Source of the DNA: Streptomyces hayashii | GTDB lineage: Bacteria > Actinomycetota > Actinomycetes > Streptomycetales > Streptomycetaceae | NCBI RefSeq assembly: GCF_024539815.1 | Contig: NZ_JAHHIU010000085.1 | Coordinates: 1 to 64,000, forward strand | DNA: 64,000 nt | Reading direction: 5' to 3' | Shown: positions 32,972 through 43,688 of the stretch, piece by piece | Position numbering within the stretch: position 1 is the first letter of the stretch | How the letters are laid out: every line of letters begins with the position of its first letter | The notes under the pieces: generated by a model | The model's database searches: none | What the model was told of the DNA's origin: nothing | What the model saw: only the letters and a program-made list of their open reading frames with translations | Program-made: the position numbers and the translations under genes

Positions 32972-35221
32972 GTGACCAACATTCCCGAGACCGGTCGGAC
33001 CCCACGGGTCCAGATCCGGCTCGTCGTGATCCAGATCCTCGTCCTCTCCCTGCTCGGCACCCTCGGCGGCCGCCTGTGGTACCTGCAGATCCGGGAGGGC
33101 GCGGCATACGCCAAGGAGGCCTCCGGCAACCACGTCCAGCAGGTCGTCGAACCCGCCGTACGGGGTTCGATCCTGGACGCGCGCGGGGTGGCCCTCGCCG
33201 ACAACGAGACGCGCCTCGTGGTCTCCGCCTCCCGCACCGACCTGCTGAAACAGAGGGACGACGGCAAGGCGGTCCTGGCCAAGCTCGCGGGCGTCCTCGC
33301 CATGAAGCCCGAGGAAGTCGCGCAGAAGGTCCGGCTGTGCGACGCGAAGACCCCCCAGCCCTGCTGGAACGGCTCGCCCTACCAGCCGATCCCCATCACC
33401 GACGAGGCCACCGCCAAGCAGGCCCTCCAGATCCGCGAGCGCGCCGAGGACTTCCCCGGCATCACCGCCGAGCCCGAGGCCGTGCGTCGTTACGCGGCCC
33501 CCGGCAACGCCAACACCGCACAGGTCCTCGGCTACCTCTCCCCGGTCACCGACGACGAGATCACCAAGGCCCAGGACACCGACTCGCCGTACCTGCGCTC
33601 CGACCAGGTCGGCCGCAGCGGCCTGGAGCGCCAGTACGACAAGGAACTGCGCGGCAAGGCAGGCGTCACCCGCTACGAGGTCGACAACCTCGGCCGTGTC
33701 ATCGGCCAGGCCGAGGCGGACGCGGCGCAGCCCGGCTCCAACCTCGTCACCAGCATCGACGCCCGCGTCCAGCGGGTCGCCGAGTACGAACTGAACAACG
33801 CGATGAAGATCGCCCGCACCCAGTTCGACAAGATCACCGGCGAGAACTACAAGGCCGACTCCGGCGCCGTCGTCGTGATGGAGGCCAAGACCGGACGGGT
33901 CGTCGCCATGGCGTCCGCCCCGGCCTACGACCCCAACGTGTGGGTCGGCGGCATCTCCGCCAAGGACTACAAGAAGCTCACCGGCAAGAACTCGGACTAC
34001 CCGCTGCTCAACAGGGCCATACAGGGTCAGTCCGCGCCCGGTTCGACGTTCAAGGTGGTCTCCACGGCCGCCGCGGTCGAGGCGGGCTACGAGTGGGACG
34101 GCGGCTACCCCTGCACCAGCTCGTACTCCGTGGGCGGCCAGGTCTTCAAGAACTTCGAGGGCGAGAGCTTCGGCCCCATCTCGCTGGGCCGGGCCCTCGA
34201 AGTCTCCTGCGACACCGTCTTCTACGGACTCGCCGACCGGGAGTGGAAGAAGGACGGCGGCATCAACCCGAAGAAGGGCGAGCCCAAGGACTACTTCTAC
34301 AAGGCCGCCCACCAGTTCGGCCTCGGCAAGGAGACCGGCCTCGACCTGCCCAACGAGGTCACCGGCCGGGTCCCCGACCGCCAGTGGAAGGAGTCCTACT
34401 GGAAGGCCAACAAGGACTCCTGGTGCAAGTCCGGCAAGAAGGACGGCAGTTACGTCGAGAAGATCGCGTACGAGAACTGCCTCGAAGGCAACAAGATGCG
34501 CGAGGGCGACTCGATCAACTACTCCATCGGCCAGGGCGACACCCTCGTCACCCCGATCCAGGAGGCCGTGATCTACGGGGCGCTCGCCAACGGCGGCACC
34601 ATGTACACCCCGACCATCGGCAAGGCGATCGTCAGCGCCGACGGCAAGACCGTCCAGGAGATCAAGCCCAAGCCCAAGGGCAGGCTGCCCGTCTCCAAGG
34701 CCACGATCAAGGGCATGGACTCCGCGCTGGAAGGCGTGGTCACCCGCGGTACCGCCGCCTGGAAGTTCGGCGGCTGGCCCCAGGACAAGATCCCGCTGCA
34801 CGCCAAGACCGGTACAGCGGAGGTCTACGGCAAGCAGACGACGTCCTGGCTCGCCACCTACAGCAAGGACTACACGGTCGTCATGACGATCGCCCAGGCC
34901 GGTACCGGCTCGGGCGCCTCCGGTGAGGCCGTGCGGCACATCTACAACGCGATGTACGGCGTCTCCGACGACGGCAAGATCGACAAGAAGAACGCCCTGC
35001 TGCCCACCCCGCAGACCGGCCTGCCGCACGTCCAGGCGGACGGCACGATCAAGGCCCCCAGGATCGCCAAGGACCCGGCCAAGGACCAGCGCGCCAGCCA
35101 GCAGACCGCGCCGAAGCCGGACGAGACACAGACGGCGGCCACCGTGCAGCAGAACACCGACACCAACCGCGACACCCGCAGACGACGGCGGAAGAGGGGA
35201 AGCCGGAGGATGTGCACATGA
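32972..35221 (+). CDS. mrdA: Penicillin-binding protein 2 (class B transpeptidase)
   Basis: This transpeptidase cross-links peptidoglycan with RodA and MreBCD. The 749-residue protein has a short cytoplasmic N-terminus, one membrane span (IQILVLSLLGTLGGRLWYL), a PBP dimerisation domain and a transpeptidase domain. The catalytic SXXK is STFK with Ser358, and KTGT occurs as AKTGTAEVYG. The middle SXN motif region reads VSCDTVFYG, so Asp stands where Asn is usual. The C-terminus carries a Gln/Thr-rich tail. GTG start after GAGAGGGGGAGA. The stop overlaps the rodA start as ATGA. Confidence 0.95.
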   Translation: MTNIPETGRTPRVQIRLVVIQILVLSLLGTLGGRLWYLQIREGAAYAKEASGNHVQQVVEPAVRGSILDARGVALADNETRLVVSASRTDLLKQRDDGKAVLAKLAGVLAMKPEEVAQKVRLCDAKTPQPCWNGSPYQPIPITDEATAKQALQIRERAEDFPGITAEPEAVRRYAAPGNANTAQVLGYLSPVTDDEITKAQDTDSPYLRSDQVGRSGLERQYDKELRGKAGVTRYEVDNLGRVIGQAEADAAQPGSNLVTSIDARVQRVAEYELNNAMKIARTQFDKITGENYKADSGAVVVMEAKTGRVVAMASAPAYDPNVWVGGISAKDYKKLTGKNSDYPLLNRAIQGQSAPGSTFKVVSTAAAVEAGYEWDGGYPCTSSYSVGGQVFKNFEGESFGPISLGRALEVSCDTVFYGLADREWKKDGGINPKKGEPKDYFYKAAHQFGLGKETGLDLPNEVTGRVPDRQWKESYWKANKDSWCKSGKKDGSYVEKIAYENCLEGNKMREGDSINYSIGQGDTLVTPIQEAVIYGALANGGTMYTPTIGKAIVSADGKTVQEIKPKPKGRLPVSKATIKGMDSALEGVVTRGTAAWKFGGWPQDKIPLHAKTGTAEVYGKQTTSWLATYSKDYTVVMTIAQAGTGSGASGEAVRHIYNAMYGVSDDGKIDKKNALLPTPQTGLPHVQADGTIKAPRIAKDPAKDQRASQQTAPKPDETQTAATVQQNTDTNRDTRRRRRKRGSRRMCT

Positions 35222-36417
35222 CCGGCGCGAACAGTTTCTCCGTCTCCGGATACGGGCCCGCTCGGGCCGGCTGGACGCGGGTCTTCGCCCGTGACTCGGT
35301 GGCCCGCAGGCTGGACTGGCCGATACTGCTGTCGGCGATCGCCCTGTCCCTGATCGGCTCGCTCCTCGTCTTCTCCGCGACCCGCAACCGCTCCGAGATC
35401 AACCAGGGCGACCCGTACTACTTCCTCGTCCGTCACCTGATGAACACCGGCATCGGACTGGCCCTGATGGCAGGCACGATCTGGCTCGGCCACCGCACCC
35501 TGCGCAACGCGGTGCCGGTCCTGTACGGCCTGTCGCTCCTGGGCATCCTCGCCGTGCTGACGCCGCTCGGCTCCACGGTCAACGGCGCGCACTCCTGGAT
35601 CGTGCTCGGCGGCGGCTTCTCGCTGCAGCCCTCGGAGTTCGTGAAGATCACGATCATCCTGGGCATGGCGATGCTGCTCGCGGCCCGAGTGGACGCGGGC
35701 GACAAGCTCTACCCCGACCAGCGCACGGTGCTCCAGGGGCTCGGCCTCGCGGCCGTCCCGATGCTGATCGTGATGCTGATGCCCGACCTCGGCTCGGTCA
35801 TGGTCATGGTGATGATCGTGCTGGGCGTGCTGCTGGCCTCCGGCGCCTCCAACCGCTGGGTCTTCGGACTGCTCGGCGCGGGCGCGGCCGGCGCGATCGC
35901 CGTCTGGCAGCTGCACATCCTGGACGAGTACCAGATCGCCCGCTTCGCCGCCTTCGCCAACCCCAGCCTCGACCCGGCCGGCGTGGGCTACAACACCAAC
36001 CAGGCGCGGATCGCGATCGGCTCCGGCGGCCTCACCGGCGCCGGGCTCTTCCACGGCTCCCAGACCACCGGCCAGTTCGTCCCCGAACAGCAGACGGACT
36101 TCGTCTTCACCGTCGCCGGGGAGGAACTCGGCTTCATGGGCGCGGGCCTGATCATCATCCTGCTCGGAGTGGTCCTCTGGCGCGCCTGCCGCATAGCGCG
36201 TGAGACGACCGAGCTGTACGGCACGATCGTCGCCGCGGGCATCGTGGCCTGGTTCGCCTTCCAGTCCTTCGAGAACATCGGCATGACCCTGGGGATCATG
36301 CCCGTGACGGGTCTGCCGCTGCCGTTCGTCTCCTACGGCGGCACGTCCATGTTCGCCGTATGGGTGGCGGTGGGGCTGCTGCAGTCCATCCGGGTGCAAC
36401 GGCCGATGTCGGCCTGA
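35218..36417 (+). CDS. rodA: RodA peptidoglycan glycosyltransferase (SEDS family)
   Basis: RodA polymerises lipid II glycan strands together with PBP2. The 399-residue protein has ten membrane spans and SEDS signatures such as GGGFSLQPSEFVKI, QTDFVFTVAGEELGF and the C-terminal LPLPFVSYGGTS. ATG 35218 overlaps the TGA of the PBP2 gene and has GGAGG 8 bases upstream; a GTG at 35212 is too close to that site. It closes the mre-mrdA-rodA cluster (sfr in S. coelicolor literature). Confidence 0.96.
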   Translation: MTGANSFSVSGYGPARAGWTRVFARDSVARRLDWPILLSAIALSLIGSLLVFSATRNRSEINQGDPYYFLVRHLMNTGIGLALMAGTIWLGHRTLRNAVPVLYGLSLLGILAVLTPLGSTVNGAHSWIVLGGGFSLQPSEFVKITIILGMAMLLAARVDAGDKLYPDQRTVLQGLGLAAVPMLIVMLMPDLGSVMVMVMIVLGVLLASGASNRWVFGLLGAGAAGAIAVWQLHILDEYQIARFAAFANPSLDPAGVGYNTNQARIAIGSGGLTGAGLFHGSQTTGQFVPEQQTDFVFTVAGEELGFMGAGLIIILLGVVLWRACRIARETTELYGTIVAAGIVAWFAFQSFENIGMTLGIMPVTGLPLPFVSYGGTSMFAVWVAVGLLQSIRVQRPMSA

Positions 36418-36508
36418 GCCCCCGGACACCCCCCGACACCTCGGAGTTTCCCCGAACCCGGCCGCGATTCGGGTCCGGCGCGCACTGCCGCTCGGACCCG
36501 AGTGCGAC

Positions 36509-36514
36509 TAGATT
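36509..36514 (+). promoter_or_regulatory. CYTH-CHAD gene -10 box, leaderless
   Basis: TAGATT stands 6 bases before the ATG and no ribosome-binding site is present. CTGCCG 18 bases further upstream is a weak -35. Confidence 0.55.
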
Positions 36515-36520
36515 CAATTC

Positions 36521-38062
36521 ATGGCGGAGACGAAACGCGAGATCGAGCGCAAGTACGAATCCGACGAGAGCGGGCTGCCCGACCTGACCGGAGTCGCCGG
36601 CGTAGCCACCGTCCTCGACAGAGGCGTCACCGAGCTGGACGCGACCTACTACGACACCTCGGACCTGCGGCTGGCCGCCGCCTCGATCACGCTGCGCCGT
36701 CGCACCGGCGGCGCCGACGCCGGCTGGCACCTGAAACTCCCCGTCGAGGCCGGCATCCGGGACGAGATCAGATCGCCGCTCTCCGACACCGTGCCCGAGG
36801 AACTCGGCCGACTCGTCCGCTCCCGCGTCCGCGAGGGCCAGCTCGTGCCGGTGGTACGCCTGCGCTCCAGCCGGGACGTCCGCGAACTCGTCGACGGCAA
36901 GGGCCGGCTGCTCGCCGAGGCCAGCGTGGACGCCGTACGGGCCGACCGGCTGTTCGGCGGCGAAGGCGGCGCCCAGTGGACCGAGATCGAGGTGGAACTC
37001 GCCGACGGCGGCGACCCGGCCTTCCTCGACAAGGTGGAGAAGCGGTTGCGCAAGGCGGGCGTCCGGCCCTCGACGTCGTCGTCCAAACTGGCGCGGGCGC
37101 TGACGGAGACCACGCCGAAGAAGAAGCGGTCCAAGAAGAGGACGGCGGGGGACGGGAACGCGGCGGGGGAGAAGCCCGCCGCCGACGCTCCCGCGACCGC
37201 CGGAGACCACGTGCTGGCCTATGTGCGCGCCCAGCGGGACGCGATCGTCGCCCTCGATCCGGCCGTCCGTCAGGAGGCCGAGGACTCCGTGCACGACATG
37301 CGCGTCGCGACCCGGCGGCTGCGCAGCACATTCCGCTCGTTCCGCAAAGTCCTCGACCCGGCCGTCACCGACCCGATCGCCGACGAGCTGAAGTGGCTCG
37401 CCGGAGAACTGGGCGCGGGCCGCGACCAGGAGGTGCTCGACCAGCGACTGACGGCCGCCCTGGACGATCTGCCCCACACCCTCGTCTCCGGCCCGGTGGG
37501 CGCACGCCTGCGGGCCTGGGCGCAGGCCCAGCACAGCGGCTCGCGCCACCGGCTGCTCGGAGTCCTGGACTCGCCGCGCTATCTGACCCTGCTCGACGCC
37601 CTGGACGCCCTGGTCGCCGACCCGCCGCTGCTGAAGGCCGCCGCGGGCAAGCCGGCCAAGGTGCTCGCCAAGGCCGTGCGCAAGGACTTCCGCAAGGTGT
37701 CCGGGCTGATCGGGCAGGCCCTGGAGGAGCCGCCCGGCCACACCCGCGACGTCACCCTGCACGAGGCGCGCAAGAAGACCAAGCGGACCCGCTACGCGGC
37801 GGAGACCGCCACCCCCGCGATCGGCGGCTCGGCCAAGGCGCTCGCCAAGTCCATGAAGTCGTTGCAGAGCCTGCTCGGCGACCACCAGGACAGCGTCATG
37901 GCCCGCCGGACCCTGCGCGAGCTGTCCGCGGTGGCGCACGCGGCGGGGGAGAGCGCCTTCACGTACGGGGTGCTGTACGGGCGTGAGCAGGGGCGGGCCG
38001 AGCGGGCGGAGGAGGCGCTGCCGCACGTCTGGGAGAGGGTCTCCAAGCAGATGGAGGTTTAG
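36521..38062 (+). CDS. CYTH and CHAD domain protein
   Basis: The N-terminal CYTH domain (about 1-200) carries the metal-binding ExExK motif as EIERK (7-11), as in triphosphate tunnel metalloenzymes that hydrolyse inorganic triphosphate or related substrates. A Lys-rich linker (KKKRSKKR) leads to a helical CHAD domain (about 220-513) with repeated His/Arg-bearing helices such as VHDMRVATRRLRSTFR and LHEARKKTKRTRYAAE, which binds polyphosphate granules. A role in polyphosphate metabolism is likely. The gene appears leaderless and lies between rodA and the radical SAM gene. Confidence 0.93.
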   Translation: MAETKREIERKYESDESGLPDLTGVAGVATVLDRGVTELDATYYDTSDLRLAAASITLRRRTGGADAGWHLKLPVEAGIRDEIRSPLSDTVPEELGRLVRSRVREGQLVPVVRLRSSRDVRELVDGKGRLLAEASVDAVRADRLFGGEGGAQWTEIEVELADGGDPAFLDKVEKRLRKAGVRPSTSSSKLARALTETTPKKKRSKKRTAGDGNAAGEKPAADAPATAGDHVLAYVRAQRDAIVALDPAVRQEAEDSVHDMRVATRRLRSTFRSFRKVLDPAVTDPIADELKWLAGELGAGRDQEVLDQRLTAALDDLPHTLVSGPVGARLRAWAQAQHSGSRHRLLGVLDSPRYLTLLDALDALVADPPLLKAAAGKPAKVLAKAVRKDFRKVSGLIGQALEEPPGHTRDVTLHEARKKTKRTRYAAETATPAIGGSAKALAKSMKSLQSLLGDHQDSVMARRTLRELSAVAHAAGESAFTYGVLYGREQGRAERAEEALPHVWERVSKQMEV

Positions 38063-38186
38063 AACGGACCGCGGCGGAGTTCTCGCGGGCGGGGGATGCC
38101 TCCGGTCGGGTTACGCTAGATGGTCACCCTCCCCCGAGCCTGCCGGCCGGGGGGATCCCCGGTCAGCTCACGAAGGTGCCCCCGCG

Positions 38187-40139
<1,953 letters not shown>

Positions 40140-40140
40140 G

Positions 40141-40326
40141 GTGAGTGAGGCGCTGCGGCGGATCGCTGAGGCTGTGGGGGAGGTCACGGAGGATGAGGTG
40201 GTCGCGGCGCTTGGCTCGCTCGGGGCTCTGAGGAGTCGGCAGAGGTGTGCGCAGGATGCGCCGCGAACGCCCCTGCCGCCGCCTGGGAGCTCTCCGGGGA
40301 TCCTCTCCGAGGTGGAGTGGGTCTAG
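40141..40326 (+). CDS. Possible small protein after radical SAM gene
   Basis: A 61-codon frame opens with GTG one base after the radical SAM stop (TGA G GTG). It reads SEALRRIAEAVGEVTEDEVVAALG at the start, a plausible amphipathic helix, and then becomes Pro/Ser-rich. There is no recognised family. Translation could be coupled to the gene ahead. It may equally be random open frame in GC-rich DNA. Confidence 0.25.
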   Translation: MSEALRRIAEAVGEVTEDEVVAALGSLGALRSRQRCAQDAPRTPLPPPGSSPGILSEVEWV

Positions 40327-40352
40327 CGGCTCCTCGTGAGAGCCTGAGCGGC

Positions 40353-41168
40353 ATGGGGGAAGCGTCGGGCGGTCAGACTGCTCAGGAGTTTCTTGCAGCG
40401 ATCAACGTCGGTGACCTTTGCTGTGGGACGGTCGCGGAGGTCACCCGGTCTGAGGCGTCGGTGACCCTGGACGGTCTGGCAGCGGGTCCGCTCGGGGTGG
40501 TGGGGGCGTCGGACGTCTCCTGGCGTCGGCGAATGGCTGAGGCCGCGGTGGTCGGGCAGCGGATCACGGCCGAGGTGATCGCCGTTGATCTGGACGAGGG
40601 TCGGGTGCGGCTGGCGATGACGGCCACCGAGAACCCGGAACTCTGGGCGTTCCTCAAGCGACTTCGCCGTGGCGAGACACTGGCCGGCACTGTGGCGTCG
40701 ATCGAGCGATTCGGCGTGTTCGTGGCGCTGGACGAGGGCCCTGACCACCCGGTGTACCCCGGCGTCGGCTTCATCACGTATCCCGAGCTGTCCTGGCGGC
40801 GTTTCGAGGCCGCGTCAGAGGTCGTCGCGATCGGGCAGCGCGTGTCGTGCGAGTTCTTGCAGTTCGACACGTGGAACGGGGAGGCCCGGCTGTCCTTGCG
40901 GGCGAGGCAGCCAGACCCCTTTCCAGCGTTCGCCGACACCGTCGCAGTTGGCCAGACACTCCGCGGGCGGGTGACCAAGCTGGTCCCGTTCGGTGCCTTC
41001 GTCCAGGTCGCGGACGGGGTCGAGGGGCTGGTCCATCTGCGCGACCTCAGTTCGGCTCCCGTGACGGCTCCCGAAGACGTCGTACAGATCGGCGACGAGG
41101 TCTCGGTCATCGTCACGGACATCGACCGAGAGCGACGCGGGTTGAGCCTGTCTCGGCAGCGCGCCTGA
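40353..41168 (+). CDS. Protein of three S1 RNA-binding domains
   Basis: The 271-residue protein consists of three S1-like OB folds in a row: about 15-90 (GDLCCGTVAEVTRSEASVTL), 95-172 (GETLAGTVASIERFGVFVAL) and 183-268 (GQTLRGRVTKLVPFGAFVQV, then GVEGLVHLRDLS). The third is the most canonical; the first has diverged. Such proteins bind RNA, and related multi-S1 proteins resemble ribosomal protein S1, but this one is short and lies within the integrated element. ATG 40353 is chosen at the start of the conserved part. Its codon use is more moderate than neighbouring chromosomal genes, consistent with transfer. Confidence 0.8.
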   Translation: MGEASGGQTAQEFLAAINVGDLCCGTVAEVTRSEASVTLDGLAAGPLGVVGASDVSWRRRMAEAAVVGQRITAEVIAVDLDEGRVRLAMTATENPELWAFLKRLRRGETLAGTVASIERFGVFVALDEGPDHPVYPGVGFITYPELSWRRFEAASEVVAIGQRVSCEFLQFDTWNGEARLSLRARQPDPFPAFADTVAVGQTLRGRVTKLVPFGAFVQVADGVEGLVHLRDLSSAPVTAPEDVVQIGDEVSVIVTDIDRERRGLSLSRQRA

Positions 41169-41847
41169 GGGCTTTGCTGACCGGCGAAATGTTTCGGAAC
41201 AGCGATTTGTCACAGGGTGAGGATGCAACGGCAGCAGACCACCGGCATGGCTGGCGCGGCCATGCCCTGCATGACACGTCAGCCATTGCCTCAGATCTGA
41301 GCGCACGCCGGGACCGCGCCTGTGCCGTCACTGCGCTGCACGAGCATCGGTCAAGCGCTGCTCATACCGTATTTTTGCTTGGCTGGTCAGAGGGGTGAGT
41401 GAAGATCCGTGCACCAAGGAACTCCCCACAACCGCGGACGGCCTTCCTCGATGCGTACGTTTGATAAGGCGTCAACCGCCGCTTGACCACAGCTTGTTGA
41501 TCGAATCGGTCGCCCCAACGGGTGTGTGGTGAGTAAGCCCACAAAACCACGTCTGAGTTGGGATTTTAGGGGTGGCGTGCGTCACGATCCTCTATGACGA
41601 CAAGACCCCACCACAAGCGGAGGGGCGGTCCGGGCGGACGCCGAATCCTGCCGCCACTCGGATGACGGTCGATGAACAGGCGAGCGGCAGGAGTGGAGGA
41701 CCCAGCAGTACGGGTCGCCGGAACGGTCACGCCATGGCCGGGCCGAGCAGCCCTTGGGATGAAGCCGTAGCAATGCGGCCGGGCAACTACGCCAGCCCGA
41801 ATCCGACAGGTCATCCTTCACAGGCGGCGGCAGACGAAGGGTTGCGC
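41169..41847. other. Element interior without a supported gene
   Basis: This 679-base stretch has no convincing gene. A frame is open from GTG 41572 into the small membrane protein, but its composition (Pro/Ser/Gly/Arg-rich, no bias) does not look coding. Short repeated TTGATC/TTGATA motifs near 41460-41510 are visible without evident meaning. Confidence 0.4.
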
Positions 41848-42070
41848 ATGACTGCGCCGCAGCTCCCTGTCCCTCCTCATGTCCCGAGGAACAAGAAAGC
41901 GGATTCCGTGATTGCGATCTTGATCGCGGTCATTATCGGGATCTTCGCGGGCATCCTTCATCGGACGATGGAGGGGGGCCTCGTACTGCGAGGCCATGAA
42001 GACAGCGGGCGGTATGACCGTTGGACTCGCCGTTCTCATTTTCATGATCTTGGCCTACATCTGGCCCTGA
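41848..42070 (+). pseudogene. Frameshifted small two-span membrane protein gene
   Basis: From ATG 41848 the frame reads TAPQLPVPP, then NKKADSVIAILIAVIIGIFAG, a good membrane span. After a run of six G at 41972-41977 the coding signal moves to the +1 frame, which reads MKTAGGMTVGLAVLIFMIL and AYIWP before TGA 42070. One extra G in the homopolymer explains the break. Restored, the protein would have about 74 residues and two membrane spans. Function unknown. Confidence 0.6.
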
Positions 42071-42174
42071 TCACGAAACCGACGCAAGCTTCGTGTTCCC
42101 ATCACCCTCTCGGGGATACTGAGAAAAACGTCGTCACGGAGATCCCGTGAGGAGACGTTGACGTACATGAGTGG

Positions 42175-42198
42175 GACCCTGGCCCCCAAGCCAGGGTC
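42175..42198 (+). terminator. Hairpin terminator
   Basis: GACCCTGGC pairs with GCCAGGGTC over CCCCAA, followed by TTCCCC. It lies about 105 bases after the small membrane protein frame. Confidence 0.6.
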
Positions 42199-42248
42199 TT
42201 CCCCTCGATCGTGAAGATAACGTCCGGACCCATGGGCGATCAGGAAAA

Positions 42249-42263
42249 GGGGCTTGAAGCCCC
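42249..42263 (-). terminator. Hairpin with T-run for the minus-strand remnant
   Basis: Reading the minus strand, GGGGCTTCAAGCCCC is followed at once by TTTTCC, 20 bases after the stop of the ATPase/TOPRIM-like remnant. It is one of the few terminators in the window with a T-tract. Confidence 0.65.
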
Positions 42264-42284
42264 CTATTTGTTCCGCTGGCTTGC

Positions 42285-42782
42285 CTACTCCCTCGCATCT
42301 TCCTGCGTGTCAGCATCGCTGTTGACCGCACAGGACGCCTGCTCAAGCAGATATGAACTAATGTGGCCAGCGAAATTGCGAAGTTCCGGAATTGGCGAGC
42401 GGTAGTGGCCTTCCTCGAATACGGTACTTAGCCATTGGCCCTTGTTCGTGGGCGAGACAGAGCGAACCCAGCATTCGAGTTCACCTACCGGGACTATGAA
42501 TACTCCGCGCTCGGCGAAATATTCCACGAGGCGTTGGGTGGATCTGTATGTTTCTCCGTTCAGGCCTCCCAATCCGCTCTTCTTTAGTGTCTTCCAGTTG
42601 TTTGCTGTCCTTAGGACTTCGAGAATTCTATCGACTTTCCCCTGTTCGAGCGTCACTTTGCCGCGAGCGCTACCAATAATTTCGGCGATTTCTTTCTTGA
42701 TGTCAGCGGCAGGCCTTGTGATCACGTCGGACCGAGCATATTCGTGCAGTGCGGAAAAGTCGTCCTTAATTTCTGCCCAGTT
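42285..42782 (-). pseudogene. C-terminal remnant of an ATPase/TOPRIM-like (OLD-type) protein
   Basis: The last 165 codons of a larger gene remain, starting abruptly at NWAEIKDDFSALHEY. The pattern resembles the C-terminus of ATPase-plus-TOPRIM proteins of the OLD kind: GVFIVPVGELECWVRSV, then NKGQWLSTVFEEGHY. Upstream of residue Asn the frame runs straight into reversed RepSA sequence, so the ATPase part is gone and no start codon is near. G+C is clearly lower than the host. OLD-type proteins often act in phage defence; here only a fragment survives, and its own terminator is still attached. Confidence 0.6.
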
Positions 42783-43451
42783 CCCGCCCAGAAGTCTGCG
42801 ACAACTGCCGTGGGGATACCGCCACGACGAACCCCCGACCTGGGCCACCACAGATCTCCTCACCCACGCGGTACGCGACTCGGCCCGGCGGGTCCACGTC
42901 CCTGCACTCCACACCCGTGCCGTAGGTGAGCTGGTCCTGAGTTGGGGCGACCAGATCGACGCCCGGCCGCTGCACACCGACGGCGACGGCCCGGACGACG
43001 ACGCCGTAGCCGCGTACGTCGCCAAATACGTCACCAAAGGCGCAAGCGAGACCGGTGCCGGCCTCGACCACCCGCTCACCAACTGGGCTGACATCGCCGC
43101 GGCACCCGTCAGCACTCACGTCCGCGCCCTCATGCGCGCCTGCTGGCGTCTCGGCGGCCTCTCCGAGTACAAGCCTCTCCGCCTTCGGGCCTGGACGCAC
43201 ACCCTGGGCTACCGGGGCCACATCCTCACCAAATCCCGCGCCTACTCCACCACCTACGCAGCACTCCGTGCCGAACGTGCCGAGCACATGGGCCGCGACG
43301 ACACCCCGACGCGATCACGGAACGCTACTGGCGCTACGTCGGCTCTGGGCACACCCCCGGCGCGGCCCTCATCGCGGCCGGAGTCGCTGATGACCTTGCG
43401 GAGTCTCGGCGGCTTGGTGCGGAGGCGCAGCGAGAGGAGGGATCGGGCTGA
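42783..43451 (+). pseudogene. RepSA-type replication initiator remnant, truncated and frameshifted
   Basis: The frame contains hallmark segments of the RepSA initiator of pSAM2-like actinobacterial elements: DEPPTWATTDLLTHAVRDS, VLSWGDQIDARPL, VAAYVAKYVTKGASETG, LRLRAWTHTLGYRGHILT and SYSTTYAALRAERAEHMG (first letter differs by frame). The N-terminal half is missing: the homology starts at the junction with the ATPase remnant. At a C-run (43304-43307) one base is lost, and the C-terminus continues in another frame as DAITERYWRYVGSGHTPG to TGA 43451. The gene is therefore doubly broken and the element cannot replicate with it. Confidence 0.8.
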
Positions 43452-43609
43452 CGACCGCTCTTCCCAACCGTGCTTCGCAGCATGTCAGCCCTTTGCCCTC
43501 GCCGGGGGACGGTGAGAGCAGTACAGCCACCTTGATCGAAAGTGAGATCGTTATCGTGGACGACGATGGGACAGAGGAAGCCTTCGACCCTGCGGCGTGG
43601 TTCTCGTAA
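43448..43609 (+). CDS. Small ORF coupled to the rep remnant
   Basis: A 53-codon frame in the third frame overlaps the rep stop (C TGA CG), where CTG would be the start; its middle reads ESSTATLIESEIVIVDDDG and it ends EEAFDPAAWFS. The acidic, ordered C-terminal half looks more like protein than chance. Small genes directly after rep are common in such elements. No ATG or GTG start is present, so it may be as dead as the rep gene. Confidence 0.35.
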   Translation: MTTALPNRASQHVSPLPSPGDGESSTATLIESEIVIVDDDGTEEAFDPAAWFS

Positions 43610-43688
43610 GGGTGGAGTGGCCTTGGTGCCAGTGGTGCCGTGCCCCCGAGGCAGTCAGGCTCCTCCATGTTGATCAAGCCATCTGTGT

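Noticed and set aside
41572-41847. N-terminal coding extension of the small membrane protein
   Set aside because: Composition is Pro/Ser/Gly/Arg-rich without codon bias and there is a better start at 41848.
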